NCBI GenBank assembly: GCA_016838895.1
Contig: JAEKNU010000053.1
Span: 1-32,444, forward strand
Source: Chloroflexota bacterium
GTDB taxonomy: Bacteria > Chloroflexota > Anaerolineae > Anaerolineales > Anaerolineaceae
Direction of reading: 5' to 3'
Length of the DNA stretch: 32,444 nt
Position 1 is the stretch's first letter. Each line of letters opens with the position of its first letter. The position numbers and the translations under genes are program-made. Below the pieces are notes generated by a model. The model saw only the letters and a program-made list of their open reading frames with translations, made no database searches and was not told the DNA's origin. Shown one piece after another: positions 1-7,145 of this stretch.

Positions 1-191
1 GTGAAGGACTTGGTATCCCGCTAATTCCCCACCTTAATTTGGTCGATTCGTGGTCTTGACTTTGGGGTTCACTATATATGGCTTATTATCAAGTGGTGTA
101 ATAATTTTATTTCAGTATAGTTCTCTATCAAGAATAATCTGAATTTAATTAGGCAATTACTATATTATATGATCTATCCCAAAAAAGAATA

Positions 192-241
192 TTCAACTAA
201 AATGGTAGATAGTAGATAGTTTTCAACTGTTTTGGTAGATA
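192..241 (+). repeat. Two 20-bp direct repeats upstream of the SatD-family gene, candidate operator
   Basis: Two imperfect 20-bp repeats start exactly 30 bp apart (192-211 and 222-241). Both read TTCAACT, four variable A/T/G bases, then TGGTAGATA (16 of 20 bases identical). A further GTAGATA lies between them at 212-218. The repeats end 24 bp before the GTG start of the SatD-family gene, where a repressor site would be expected. The rest of the 265-bp leader is AT-rich and shows no other structure I can support. The regulator is unknown and is not encoded in the window. Confidence 0.4.
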
Positions 242-265
242 AACCGTTAGTAGGATAAAAACATT

Positions 266-892
266 GTGAAATATCTTGTATTAATTGCTGATATTGCTGC
301 ATCAAGGAAAATAATAAATAGAAGAAAAATCCAAGATGATTTACTTAGAATTCTTGGAAAACTTAACTTGAATAATGGTTCAATAATCTCACCGTATACA
401 ATTACACTGGGTGATGAGTTTCAAGCAGTTTTTTCAAGTGCTCAGTTTATCTTTCATGATGTATTCAGAATTCTATCTGAACTATTTCCTGAAAAAGTGA
501 GATTTTCCTTTGGAATCGGGCGTATTTCAACTGAGATTATTCGAGAAAGCTCCATTGGCATGGATGGTCCTGCCTTCCATGTTGCACGTGATGGAATAGA
601 AAAATTAAAAAAGACGTCTGATCGATTTTCGATCAATGGAGTAACAGGTAAAAATGCGAATTTAATTAATCAATCTTTACAAATACTTTCTCATGAAAGT
701 AATAAATGGAAAGAATCTAGATTAAAGACATTTAATTTATATATACAAGAACAACCAGTTAAGAAAATATGTGAAAGTATAAATCTTACAGATAAAGCTA
801 TCTATAAAACTATTAACATGGGAATGCTAGACATATTCAAAGAGCAGTTGTTGGAAATAGAAAAGCTGATTTCATATGAATTAAATTTATAG
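266..892 (+). CDS. SatD-family protein with class III cyclase-like motifs
   Basis: 208 aa, GTG start with AGGA ten bases upstream. The N-terminal ~115 residues match the SatD family and carry motifs arranged like a class III nucleotidyl cyclase: an early Asp in LIADIAAS (D9), a GDEFQAVF strand (D50), SFGIG (81-85), and GPAFHVARDGIE (101-112) resembling the cyclase 'N.AaR' helix. The C-terminus (about 158-190) is a predicted helix-turn-helix. SatD proteins are known mainly by name from streptococcal acid-tolerance loci and their biochemistry is poorly defined. The next gene, 112 bp downstream, encodes a PycTM-like membrane protein, which suggests a cyclase/effector pair; that role is inference. 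The gene is distinctly AT-rich. Alternative: a DNA-binding regulator with a degenerate cyclase fold. Family call fairly sure; cyclase activity unproven. Confidence 0.75.
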   Translation: MKYLVLIADIAASRKIINRRKIQDDLLRILGKLNLNNGSIISPYTITLGDEFQAVFSSAQFIFHDVFRILSELFPEKVRFSFGIGRISTEIIRESSIGMDGPAFHVARDGIEKLKKTSDRFSINGVTGKNANLINQSLQILSHESNKWKESRLKTFNLYIQEQPVKKICESINLTDKAIYKTINMGMLDIFKEQLLEIEKLISYELNL

Positions 893-1004
893 AACAAAGG
901 AATTTAATCAGAGATAGACCAACAAATTTATGATCATAAAACAGTTTTGAGTATGAATGAATGCTATATTGTGTATGAGTTCTAATTTGGATGGTAGGTA
1001 TGGA

Positions 1005-1532
1005 ATGGTAGATGAGAAAATAATTAAAATATTCGACAATGTCAATGATTTACAAAAATTTGCCGAAGCAAAAAATGGTGCAATATTGGCACTGAATAGC
1101 GCAGTTTTATTAGCATTACTGAGCATATTTATTGACAAATATATCCAATTAAATATTGTTTCAAAAATATATCTCAGTCAGATGTTCCTTTATTTACTGG
1201 CATCAGTTATTGTAAGTTTAATTTCATTAATGCCAAGACTTTCCTTCAATGAAAAACCAAAGAAATACATTAAAAATGAAAACTTTTTATTCTTCATGAA
1301 TTTAGCTGATTACAAAGTAAATAGAGTTTTATTTGAGATATCAGGAGAAAATAAAAGAAAGGGATTTTCAAAATTCCAGAAAAATATTGCGCGACAAGCA
1401 ATTATAAATTCTCGGATTACAAGATATAAATTCAGAATGTCATCAGTTGCCATAATTTGTTCATTATCTGCAATTTTCACTCCACTAATTACATATCCAG
1501 TATATTTTATAGAAAAACGTAAACATGATTGA
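1005..1532 (+). CDS. PycTM-like (DUF5706-type) membrane effector candidate
   Basis: 175 aa from the ATG at 1005 (AGG six bases upstream); the frame extends back to an ATG at 957, but those extra residues look non-conserved and lack a ribosome site. An N-terminal helix with FAEAKNGAILALNSAVLLAL leads into transmembrane segment 1, the layout of Pycsar effector (PycTM) domains, where a conserved acidic/Lys helix precedes the first membrane span. A second span (IYLSQMFLYLLASVIVSLI) follows, then a soluble basic linker and a C-terminal hydrophobic segment. Known PycTM proteins depolarise the membrane on sensing cyclic CMP/UMP. Here it sits directly after a SatD-family gene on the same strand, so co-transcription is likely. 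Resemblance was judged by motif only; a generic small membrane protein is the alternative. Confidence 0.6.
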   Translation: MVDEKIIKIFDNVNDLQKFAEAKNGAILALNSAVLLALLSIFIDKYIQLNIVSKIYLSQMFLYLLASVIVSLISLMPRLSFNEKPKKYIKNENFLFFMNLADYKVNRVLFEISGENKRKGFSKFQKNIARQAIINSRITRYKFRMSSVAIICSLSAIFTPLITYPVYFIEKRKHD

Positions 1533-1580
1533 TCTGATAAAGTCATTCTATCCAGATAATGGTAAAGAAATAGTACATAA

Positions 1581-2138
1581 ATGAAACATATTAATAATTT
1601 ATTTATTATATTTCTGATCCTTCTACTGACCGGTTGTACGAACCAGCCGCAATTTGAGGAATTAACCTACGCTACTGATTTTACGGAAATCAGTGCGTTG
1701 GATGGGCGCACCTGGCAGATTCTCTATGAGAACCGCGAACCATCCACTTATGACGGTATTGTACGGCATACCTCTGGCTGGGTGGATGCATCGGTGCCAT
1801 TTATGTCGCATGATATTCTGATGACCACGCGTGATTATGCGGATCCTGAAATTACAAAAACCATGGTCTTTCAGCATAAATTCTTTTATCGTTCTGATCA
1901 TGGGGGATTAAGTGGCAGAATCAATCTAATTCATGCCTTGCCTGCCTCGCTGGAAATCTATGAGCAGCTTCAGCAAATTGATAAGTGGGATCACGTGATT
2001 ATCAATGGTCGCGAAATTCTGATGGTCAAAATTTTCGATGCGGAAGGCAAAGATAAAGGTTATTTCAAGGACATGGGCTGTAACACTTTGCTCATTACAG
2101 GTGTAACCATTATTGAGCCGCAAGTTTCGGCGCCCTGA
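1581..2138 (+). CDS. Hypothetical lipoprotein
   Basis: 185 aa. It starts MKHINNLFIIFLILLLTGC: a short basic N-region, a hydrophobic core and a clear lipobox (LTGC), so it should be exported and lipidated at Cys19. The remaining ~165 residues show no family I recognise; they are rich in aromatic and acidic residues and look like a compact beta-rich domain. The gene begins 48 bp after the PycTM-like gene, but its base composition is nearer the chromosomal average. It runs convergently with the deaminase gene (26 bp between stops). Codon use and the lipobox make it a real gene; the function is unknown. Confidence 0.75.
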   Translation: MKHINNLFIIFLILLLTGCTNQPQFEELTYATDFTEISALDGRTWQILYENREPSTYDGIVRHTSGWVDASVPFMSHDILMTTRDYADPEITKTMVFQHKFFYRSDHGGLSGRINLIHALPASLEIYEQLQQIDKWDHVIINGREILMVKIFDAEGKDKGYFKDMGCNTLLITGVTIIEPQVSAP

Positions 2139-2163
2139 TTTCCACTTGTTTTCTATTTAAAAA

Positions 2164-3480
2164 TTAGATTTGTCTCACCTTGTCAGCGATGCTGCGCACC
2201 TCAGCTTTGATCTTCTCTTCATCCAGCGTCAGAATTTGACGATCCTGCATCATCATTTTTCCGTGAACCATGGTATGGCAAAAATCAGCGGAGGAGGCGG
2301 CATAAATTAGATGTGAGTAGAGATCGTAATAGGGTGTCAGGTTGACAGCATCAAAATCCAATACAGCCAGATCAGCCAATTTACCGACTTCAAGGGAGCC
2401 GATTTTATCGGACAAGCCCACAGCACGTGCTCCATTGATGGTTAACATCTCAAACATTTGCTCGGCGGGCAAAACCGTAGGATCCTTGGTGATGCCTTTC
2501 TGAACCAGGGCGGCGATTTGGGCTTCGTGCAGTAAATCCAGGTCATTGTTGCTGGCAGGCCCGTCAGTACCGAGACTGACATTTACACCTGCTTTTACCA
2601 TATCTGCGATACGTGCAATCCCGGAAGAAAGCTTAAGATTGGAGGAAACACAATGTGATACGGAAGTACCGGTTTCTGCCAGGCGTTCGATTTCCTCATC
2701 CGTGAGGTGCACACAATGTGCCAGCAGGGTTTTTTCACCCAGTAAATCCATATCATCCAGCACCTGAATTGGACGTTTCCCGTGTTTTTGCTGTACTTGC
2801 GCCAATTCACCTTCAGATTCAGCGGCATGGGTAATAAAGCCGATTTGTTTATCATTACTGATACGTAAAATATCTTCGAGCATTTGTATGTTGGTCATAT
2901 ATGTAGAGTGCGCCTGAATACATAAATGAATCAATGGATCATTGGCGTAGTGATCAAGAAATTCAACGGCTGCTTTGTAATTAACATCCCGACGGTGTTC
3001 AAATCCGGGGATATCGGCAAAGGAGGGACCATTGACCATACGGAAGCCGCTGGCTTTGACGGCGTCAAAGGATTCGAAATATTGCCAGTACATATCTGCG
3101 GCACAGGTGGTGCCGGCTTTGAGCATTTCGATAACAGCAAATTCGGAACCGGTAACCACGGTTTGTGGATTAATTGCCGCCGCTTCAACTTGCCAGATTT
3201 TTTCGAGCCATGCTTCCAGTCGGAGATCATCCACCAATCCGCGAAATAATGTCATCGCCCAATGCCCGTGCGTATTGATCAACCCCGGGATAATCACTTT
3301 GCCAGTCAGATCAAGTGTTTGCATACATGTAAATTGAATATCTTGGGCATCAGTTGTACCAATCCAGACAATACTGGCATCTTTTACGGCCAGCATACCA
3401 TTATTGATAATGCGATGATCCGCATCCATGGTGATAATGATTGCATTAGTAAATAGGGTATCAACATTTAGTGTTTGCAC
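2164..3480 (-). CDS. mtaD: 5'-methylthioadenosine/S-adenosylhomocysteine deaminase family amidohydrolase
   Basis: 438 aa, GTG start with AAAGGAG upstream. It is an amidohydrolase-superfamily TIM barrel with metal-binding HGH (H71, H73) after PGLINT, the HAAE segment, the AHCVHL strand, the CVSSNLKLSSG block typical of MTA/SAH deaminases, and LGTDGPASNNDLD carrying the catalytic Asp. The family deaminates 5'-methylthioadenosine, S-adenosylhomocysteine or adenosine to the inosine form. It is the last gene of a minus-strand operon with a nucleoside phosphorylase, an MtnA-like isomerase and an ECF transporter, which points to MTA or another 5'-modified adenosine as substrate. It lies 75 bp after the S-component stop, with a stem-loop between. 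Related TRZ/ATZ hydrolases act on other amines, so the exact substrate is an inference. Confidence 0.85.
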   Translation of the reverse strand: MQTLNVDTLFTNAIIITMDADHRIINNGMLAVKDASIVWIGTTDAQDIQFTCMQTLDLTGKVIIPGLINTHGHWAMTLFRGLVDDLRLEAWLEKIWQVEAAAINPQTVVTGSEFAVIEMLKAGTTCAADMYWQYFESFDAVKASGFRMVNGPSFADIPGFEHRRDVNYKAAVEFLDHYANDPLIHLCIQAHSTYMTNIQMLEDILRISNDKQIGFITHAAESEGELAQVQQKHGKRPIQVLDDMDLLGEKTLLAHCVHLTDEEIERLAETGTSVSHCVSSNLKLSSGIARIADMVKAGVNVSLGTDGPASNNDLDLLHEAQIAALVQKGITKDPTVLPAEQMFEMLTINGARAVGLSDKIGSLEVGKLADLAVLDFDAVNLTPYYDLYSHLIYAASSADFCHTMVHGKMMMQDRQILTLDEEKIKAEVRSIADKVRQI

Positions 3481-3505
3481 GATGATTTACTCCTTTGTAT
3501 AGCAT

Positions 3506-3534
3506 AAGGTGAGTGCCTGAATGACACTCACCTT
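3506..3534 (-). other. Intergenic stem-loop between the ECF S component and deaminase genes
   Basis: A perfect 10-bp inverted repeat (AAGGTGAGTG / CACTCACCTT) encloses a 9-base loop. In minus-strand transcripts a run of nine U lies before, not after, the stem, so it is not a standard intrinsic terminator. It could be a processing or stability element that sets unequal expression of the transporter and the downstream deaminase. Confidence 0.55.
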
Positions 3535-3555
3535 GCTCAGTAAAAAAAAATAATA

Positions 3556-4389
3556 CTAGTCTTCTTCCTCAACAAATTGTTCTTTTCCGGAGAGCATAAG
3601 GCTGGCAATGACGATGAGTACGAGGAAAGGTAATACGGACAGCCATACGGCTGTTTGACCTTGATCACCGGTGAAACCGTACAGGGTTTGTCCTGCCAAG
3701 CCAGCGGCGACTAAAATGCCAACGATCAAACCACCGAATGAACCCACCATCATTAAGATGGAACCGAGGTTCTTGGCGCCACCAGCGGCGACATCTTCTT
3801 CTTTCATGATGTCGGTCCATACCAGGCCCCAGCGTTTTACACGTGGGTAAAGTAATGCCAGGAGAATCGGTCCGAGGACGACGGCAGCAGCGAAGTTGTT
3901 GACAGTAATGGTGACGGATAGGAAAGCGAAAGGTACGATGCTGGCCAAGTCTAAATACCAGGCGATGATGATACCGCAAGCGGCAGCTGCGGTTAAGGCA
4001 GCGATTTCAAAGGCAACCAGTTTTTTGCCGCTGTTAGTGGTCTGTGACATATCATCTTTACCAACCAGGCCGAAAAGAGCGCCCCACATTTTGTAGGGAA
4101 TGAAGCCCAGGAAGAAGTTGCCAAAAAATCCAAAGATTGAACCAATGCCTAATGTACCACCGAAGAGGTCACCAATCAGATTACCAATGGCAGAACCCCA
4201 GGCGCCAGCTGGTCCAAAAAGCAGGCTAAATACAGGTGGAAAGACATTGGCAGGGCGTACTTCAGTAATACCGGGAACGATGGGGATACCGCCTTTGAAT
4301 ACAATCAGGAAAGCTGCATAAATTGCTGCTGAAAGGGCTACCAGGATGATCATCCGGGTATTCTTCCACATAGTAAATACTTCTTTCAT
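3556..4389 (-). CDS. ECF transporter S component (substrate-specific membrane subunit)
   Basis: 277 aa, very hydrophobic, with about six membrane spans. It starts at ATG with AAGGAGTAAAGCA upstream. An N-terminal span is followed by PGITEVRPANVFPPVFSLLFG and a GP-AGAWGSAIGNLIGDLFGG block, the pattern of ECF S components of the QueT-like type. A soluble loop holds a Lys/Asp stretch around residues 110-120 and the tail is acidic. S components bind the small molecule and toggle in the membrane with the EcfT/EcfA energy module, encoded in the same operon. The salvage enzymes on both sides suggest the cargo is a purine thionucleoside, methylthioribose or a related 5'-deoxy compound; this is inference, since S-component specificity cannot be read from sequence alone. 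Confidence 0.8.
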   Translation of the reverse strand: MKEVFTMWKNTRMIILVALSAAIYAAFLIVFKGGIPIVPGITEVRPANVFPPVFSLLFGPAGAWGSAIGNLIGDLFGGTLGIGSIFGFFGNFFLGFIPYKMWGALFGLVGKDDMSQTTNSGKKLVAFEIAALTAAAACGIIIAWYLDLASIVPFAFLSVTITVNNFAAAVVLGPILLALLYPRVKRWGLVWTDIMKEEDVAAGGAKNLGSILMMVGSFGGLIVGILVAAGLAGQTLYGFTGDQGQTAVWLSVLPFLVLIVIASLMLSGKEQFVEEED

Positions 4390-4401
4390 TGCTTTACTCC
4401 T

Positions 4402-4482
4402 TTATGAAAATAGATATGATGGATAAAAATTTCTTCTTTGCTTTAAACCAACCTTCATAATTTTGTTCGTGGTTCACCTCCT
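4402..4482 (-). other. Leader with an unassigned strong Shine-Dalgarno and a tiny ORF
   Basis: In the 133-bp gap between the phosphorylase and S-component genes the minus strand carries AGGAGGTGA (4474-4482), an unusually perfect ribosome-binding sequence with no well-spaced start. The nearest ATG (4458) lies 18 bases on and opens an 18-codon ORF encoding MKVGLKQRRNFYPSYLFS, ending at 4402 just before the S-component's own AAGGAG. It may be a leader peptide or a translational standby site, or just a decayed start. Confidence 0.25.
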
Positions 4483-4522
4483 GTTGAGATTCAATACAAG
4501 CACAATAATTTCTCCTGGAAAA

Positions 4523-5299
4523 CTACTCGTGTGGTTCATGCATCATCATGACTGCTTTTTCACACTTACAGTCCAATGTTTCAATTTTTTGTAAGGTAGC
4601 AACTAGTAGTGCGACCAGGTTTTGACGGATCCCGTCCATTTTGTTGCCCACAAATTGCATGTCCTCTTCCAATCCGGCGGCCCAGTTGATCGAATATGCA
4701 ACAGCAGCAAAGTGCATATTAAGCTCACGCGCCAATACCACTTCAGGTACGCCTGTCATGCCAACTAGATCACCGCCAAGTTTTTCATACATGCGGATTT
4801 CTGCGGGGGTTTCAAATCGTGGACCGTTAGTCGTTACATAAACAGCACCTGGATGAAGTTTCAGGTTGTAGTCTGCTGCGTTTTTCAGTATTTCACGGCT
4901 CATCGCAGGGCAGTAGGGTGCATCCATGCCGGTATGTGCCAGGCCGGATTTACCGCCGTTATAAAATGAGAGAGGACGACTATTTGTGAAATCCAAAAAA
5001 TCGGATAACACTGCCAGCCCCATGGGTGGAATTTCACGGTTGATGGAACCAACTGCGTAGGTTGCCACAACGTGTTTGATGCCTACTATTTGAAGGGCTT
5101 TAATATTGGCCTGGAAATTGATCATATGCGGCGGGGTAGTGTGGTCCAATCCATGGCGAGCCAGGAATACCAGTTCGAAATCATCTTTGTGGCCAATATT
5201 AACTACAGCTGTGCCGTATGGTGTTTCGATCTGCTTTTGCTCAAATTCAAAGCCGGGAATTTGATAAATACCTGTTCCGGTGATGATTGCTGATTTCAT
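4523..5299 (-). CDS. mtnP: S-methyl-5'-thioadenosine/thioinosine phosphorylase (MtnP/MTIP type)
   Basis: 258 aa from the ATG at 5299 (CGGAGCGAAAA upstream); the open frame reaches back to 5338, overlapping the previous gene. It is a purine nucleoside phosphorylase-fold enzyme: N-terminal GTGIY, phosphate-binding FLARHGLDH (R48, H49), PPHMINFQANI, the AVGS strand, DFLDFT, NGPRFETPAEIR (158-169) and MTGVPEVVLARE (181-192), all as in the MTAP family. It would phosphorolyse the nucleoside to a base and (methylthio)ribose-1-phosphate. The base-binding strand reads AYSINWAAG, with Asn205 where adenine-specific MTAPs have Asp; Asn is the residue of 6-oxopurine-specific enzymes. With a deaminase in the operon, 5'-methylthioinosine is the likelier substrate. 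Confidence 0.9.
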   Translation of the reverse strand: MKSAIITGTGIYQIPGFEFEQKQIETPYGTAVVNIGHKDDFELVFLARHGLDHTTPPHMINFQANIKALQIVGIKHVVATYAVGSINREIPPMGLAVLSDFLDFTNSRPLSFYNGGKSGLAHTGMDAPYCPAMSREILKNAADYNLKLHPGAVYVTTNGPRFETPAEIRMYEKLGGDLVGMTGVPEVVLARELNMHFAAVAYSINWAAGLEEDMQFVGNKMDGIRQNLVALLVATLQKIETLDCKCEKAVMMMHEPHE

Positions 5300-5312
5300 T
5301 TTTCGCTCCGAT

Positions 5313-6350
5313 TTATGCGTAATAGCGGTGCAAATCATACGGACTGAGAATGCCGTATTGTGTCACAACACCCGCCACCATATGCGGAGGGGTGATGTCA
5401 AAGGCAGGGTAGTAAGCATCAATAGCCTGATCGGTAGTGGGTACACCACGGCATGATTTCATTTCCATCGGGTTGCGTTCTTCAATTTCAATGGATGCTC
5501 GATCCGGTTTTTTGTTATCCGGTCCCCACGAGAGGACGAAGTAAGGCACACCATGATAATGAGCTGCGATAGCATTTTGGAAAGTGCCAATTTTATTGAC
5601 CACATGTCCATCCAGGGTGACCAAATCCGCGGCGGTGAAATACTTTTGCACCTTGCCCTGAGAAATGACATGGGTTGGCATATTGTCTCCAATGATTTGA
5701 ACTGGAATGCCCAGTTCATGTACACTGGGTGCAGTCAGGCGGGCGCCCTGTAAATAAGGACGTGTCTCCGGGGTAAAGACATTGAACTTTTTTCCGGCTT
5801 TTTTGGCTAACGCTAATGTAAGAAGGAAGGAGGTTTCGGCAAAGCACATGGTGAGGATGCCGTCCCCATCATCAATCAAACTGGCGCCGTATTCACCTGT
5901 GGCGGCGTGTTTTATCAAATTCGCAGCACGCTGATCCTCAATCCAGAGCATGAGGGCATTTTCAATATTTTCACCTATCTCCAACGATTCCTTGATGATC
6001 TGCATTATTTTTTCCAGGCGGCGCGCAACGGCGGTGTTGGTCGGACGCGTCATCGTTAGACGTTGACGAGCAGTTTCAAGGATCTCGATTTGTTTTGCAG
6101 CAGGCTGATCAGCACATTGTCTGGCGGCCATAGCCATGGCGTACATGGCGACATTACCGGGGCCACCACCCTGAGTGACCATTTCTTCTATGGCTATGGC
6201 TGTTTCTTCAACAGTTGAACAATACACAAATGATTTTTCAAATGGGTATTTTCGACGGTCTCCAATGACAACAATGCCATCTTCATAACGGGCTACATTT
6301 TCCAGACGCAATAAAAAGGGGAGCATCTCATTGATTTCTTTAACGTCCAT
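5313..6350 (-). CDS. mtnA: MtnA-like / eIF2B-family sugar-phosphate isomerase
   Basis: 345 aa, the usual length for S-methyl-5-thioribose-1-phosphate isomerase. It shares family blocks: TRPTNTAVAR, FTPETRPYLQGARLT (192-206), GDNM, VVNKIGTFQNAIAAHYHGVPYFV, IEIEERNP and PAFDITPPHMV. The catalytic Cys is kept in ILTMCFAE (C169). The Asp in the 'NGD..NKIGT' block of classical MtnA is replaced: the sequence is LDGHVVNKIGT, with His249 there and Asp247 two residues earlier, as in some eIF2B/ribose-1,5-bisphosphate isomerase relatives. The glycine loop is GGGPGNVAM rather than RGAPAIG. Its place 13 bp before the phosphorylase start supports isomerising the phosphorylase product (methylthioribose-1-P or 5-deoxyribose-1-P) to the ribulose form. 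Exact substrate uncertain. Confidence 0.8.
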   Translation of the reverse strand: MDVKEINEMLPFLLRLENVARYEDGIVVIGDRRKYPFEKSFVYCSTVEETAIAIEEMVTQGGGPGNVAMYAMAMAARQCADQPAAKQIEILETARQRLTMTRPTNTAVARRLEKIMQIIKESLEIGENIENALMLWIEDQRAANLIKHAATGEYGASLIDDGDGILTMCFAETSFLLTLALAKKAGKKFNVFTPETRPYLQGARLTAPSVHELGIPVQIIGDNMPTHVISQGKVQKYFTAADLVTLDGHVVNKIGTFQNAIAAHYHGVPYFVLSWGPDNKKPDRASIEIEERNPMEMKSCRGVPTTDQAIDAYYPAFDITPPHMVAGVVTQYGILSPYDLHRYYA

Positions 6351-6362
6351 ATTGATCTCCTC

Positions 6363-7145
6363 TTAGAAACGGGTTAAACCTGCAATATGACCGTAGCCCA
6401 TTGCATAAAAAACAACAGATCCTGCTACAAATAACACCGTAAAAGCCAAAATGATGTAGTCTACAGTGCGCATATTTAATTCCAGATAGCTGGTGCGTTC
6501 TTCACGAGCGCCAAATCCTTTGGCTTCCAGCGCCATGGCGAAGATATTTGTATTGCGAATCGTGGAAATGAAGACTGGTACAAGCAGAGGTAAGAATTTT
6601 CGTATTCGTTCCAACAAATTACCGGAATCCAAATCAAGGCCGCGGCTGCGCTGCGCCTGACTGATGGTCAAGGTGCTGGAGGCAATGGTTGGCACCAGAC
6701 GCAAGGCGGTAGAAATAGCGAATCCAACCCGATAAGGCAGGCCCATCATAATCATGCCCTTTACCAGCTCCTCATTACGTGTTGTTGTAATTAGAATCAT
6801 GCCGGCTGAAATCATTAAAGTCATTAACATGGTTCTGGCAATAGCATAGGAAAATGATTCAACTGTAATGAACCAGAATAGAGGGGTAACCCCTTTCGAA
6901 AAAAGATTCCAAAGAATCATGCTGGAAACGGTTAAGACGATTAAGATATAGCGGATACGACGTAAATTAACCAGTGCACCGCACACGATGATCTGCAACA
7001 TAATCAGAAATGCGACTGGCAACATCCAGAGCGGATCTTCAAAAAGTAAAATTGCTACAAAGGTAAGTAAAAATACGGTAATTTTTGTCCGCGGGTCTAA
7101 TCGGTGAATGAATGAATTATTATCGATATAAAGTTCGGCATCCAT
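6363..7145 (-). CDS. ecfT: ECF transporter transmembrane subunit EcfT
   Basis: 260 aa (CbiQ/EcfT family) from the ATG at 7145, with AAGGAG ten bases upstream; a longer frame to 7169 exists but would overlap the ATPase gene. The start is coupled to the ATPase stop as TAATG. It opens with SFIHRLDPRTKI, a hallmark of EcfT N-termini, then about five membrane spans. Two cytoplasmic coupling motifs are visible: AQRSRGLDLD and ALEAKGFGARE, which normally contact the two ATPase domains. It is the scaffold linking the fused ATPase to the S component encoded three genes downstream. Confidence 0.9.
   Translation of the reverse strand: MDAELYIDNNSFIHRLDPRTKITVFLLTFVAILLFEDPLWMLPVAFLIMLQIIVCGALVNLRRIRYILIVLTVSSMILWNLFSKGVTPLFWFITVESFSYAIARTMLMTLMISAGMILITTTRNEELVKGMIMMGLPYRVGFAISTALRLVPTIASSTLTISQAQRSRGLDLDSGNLLERIRKFLPLLVPVFISTIRNTNIFAMALEAKGFGAREERTSYLELNMRTVDYIILAFTVLFVAGSVVFYAMGYGHIAGLTRF

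Noticed and set aside
3..59. 18-codon open stretch at the window edge (EGLGIPLIPHLNLVDSWS then TGA)
   Set aside because: Could be the end of a gene cut by the window, but 18 codons without a recognisable motif are not enough to call.
2926..3249. 107-codon plus-strand ORF inside the deaminase gene
   Set aside because: Antisense shadow of a well-supported amidohydrolase; no independent start signal or family motif.
4390..4522. Riboswitch (SAM- or purine-type) in the S-component leader
   Set aside because: Considered because of the pathway, but only 133 bases with no recognisable paired core or terminator/antiterminator pair were found.
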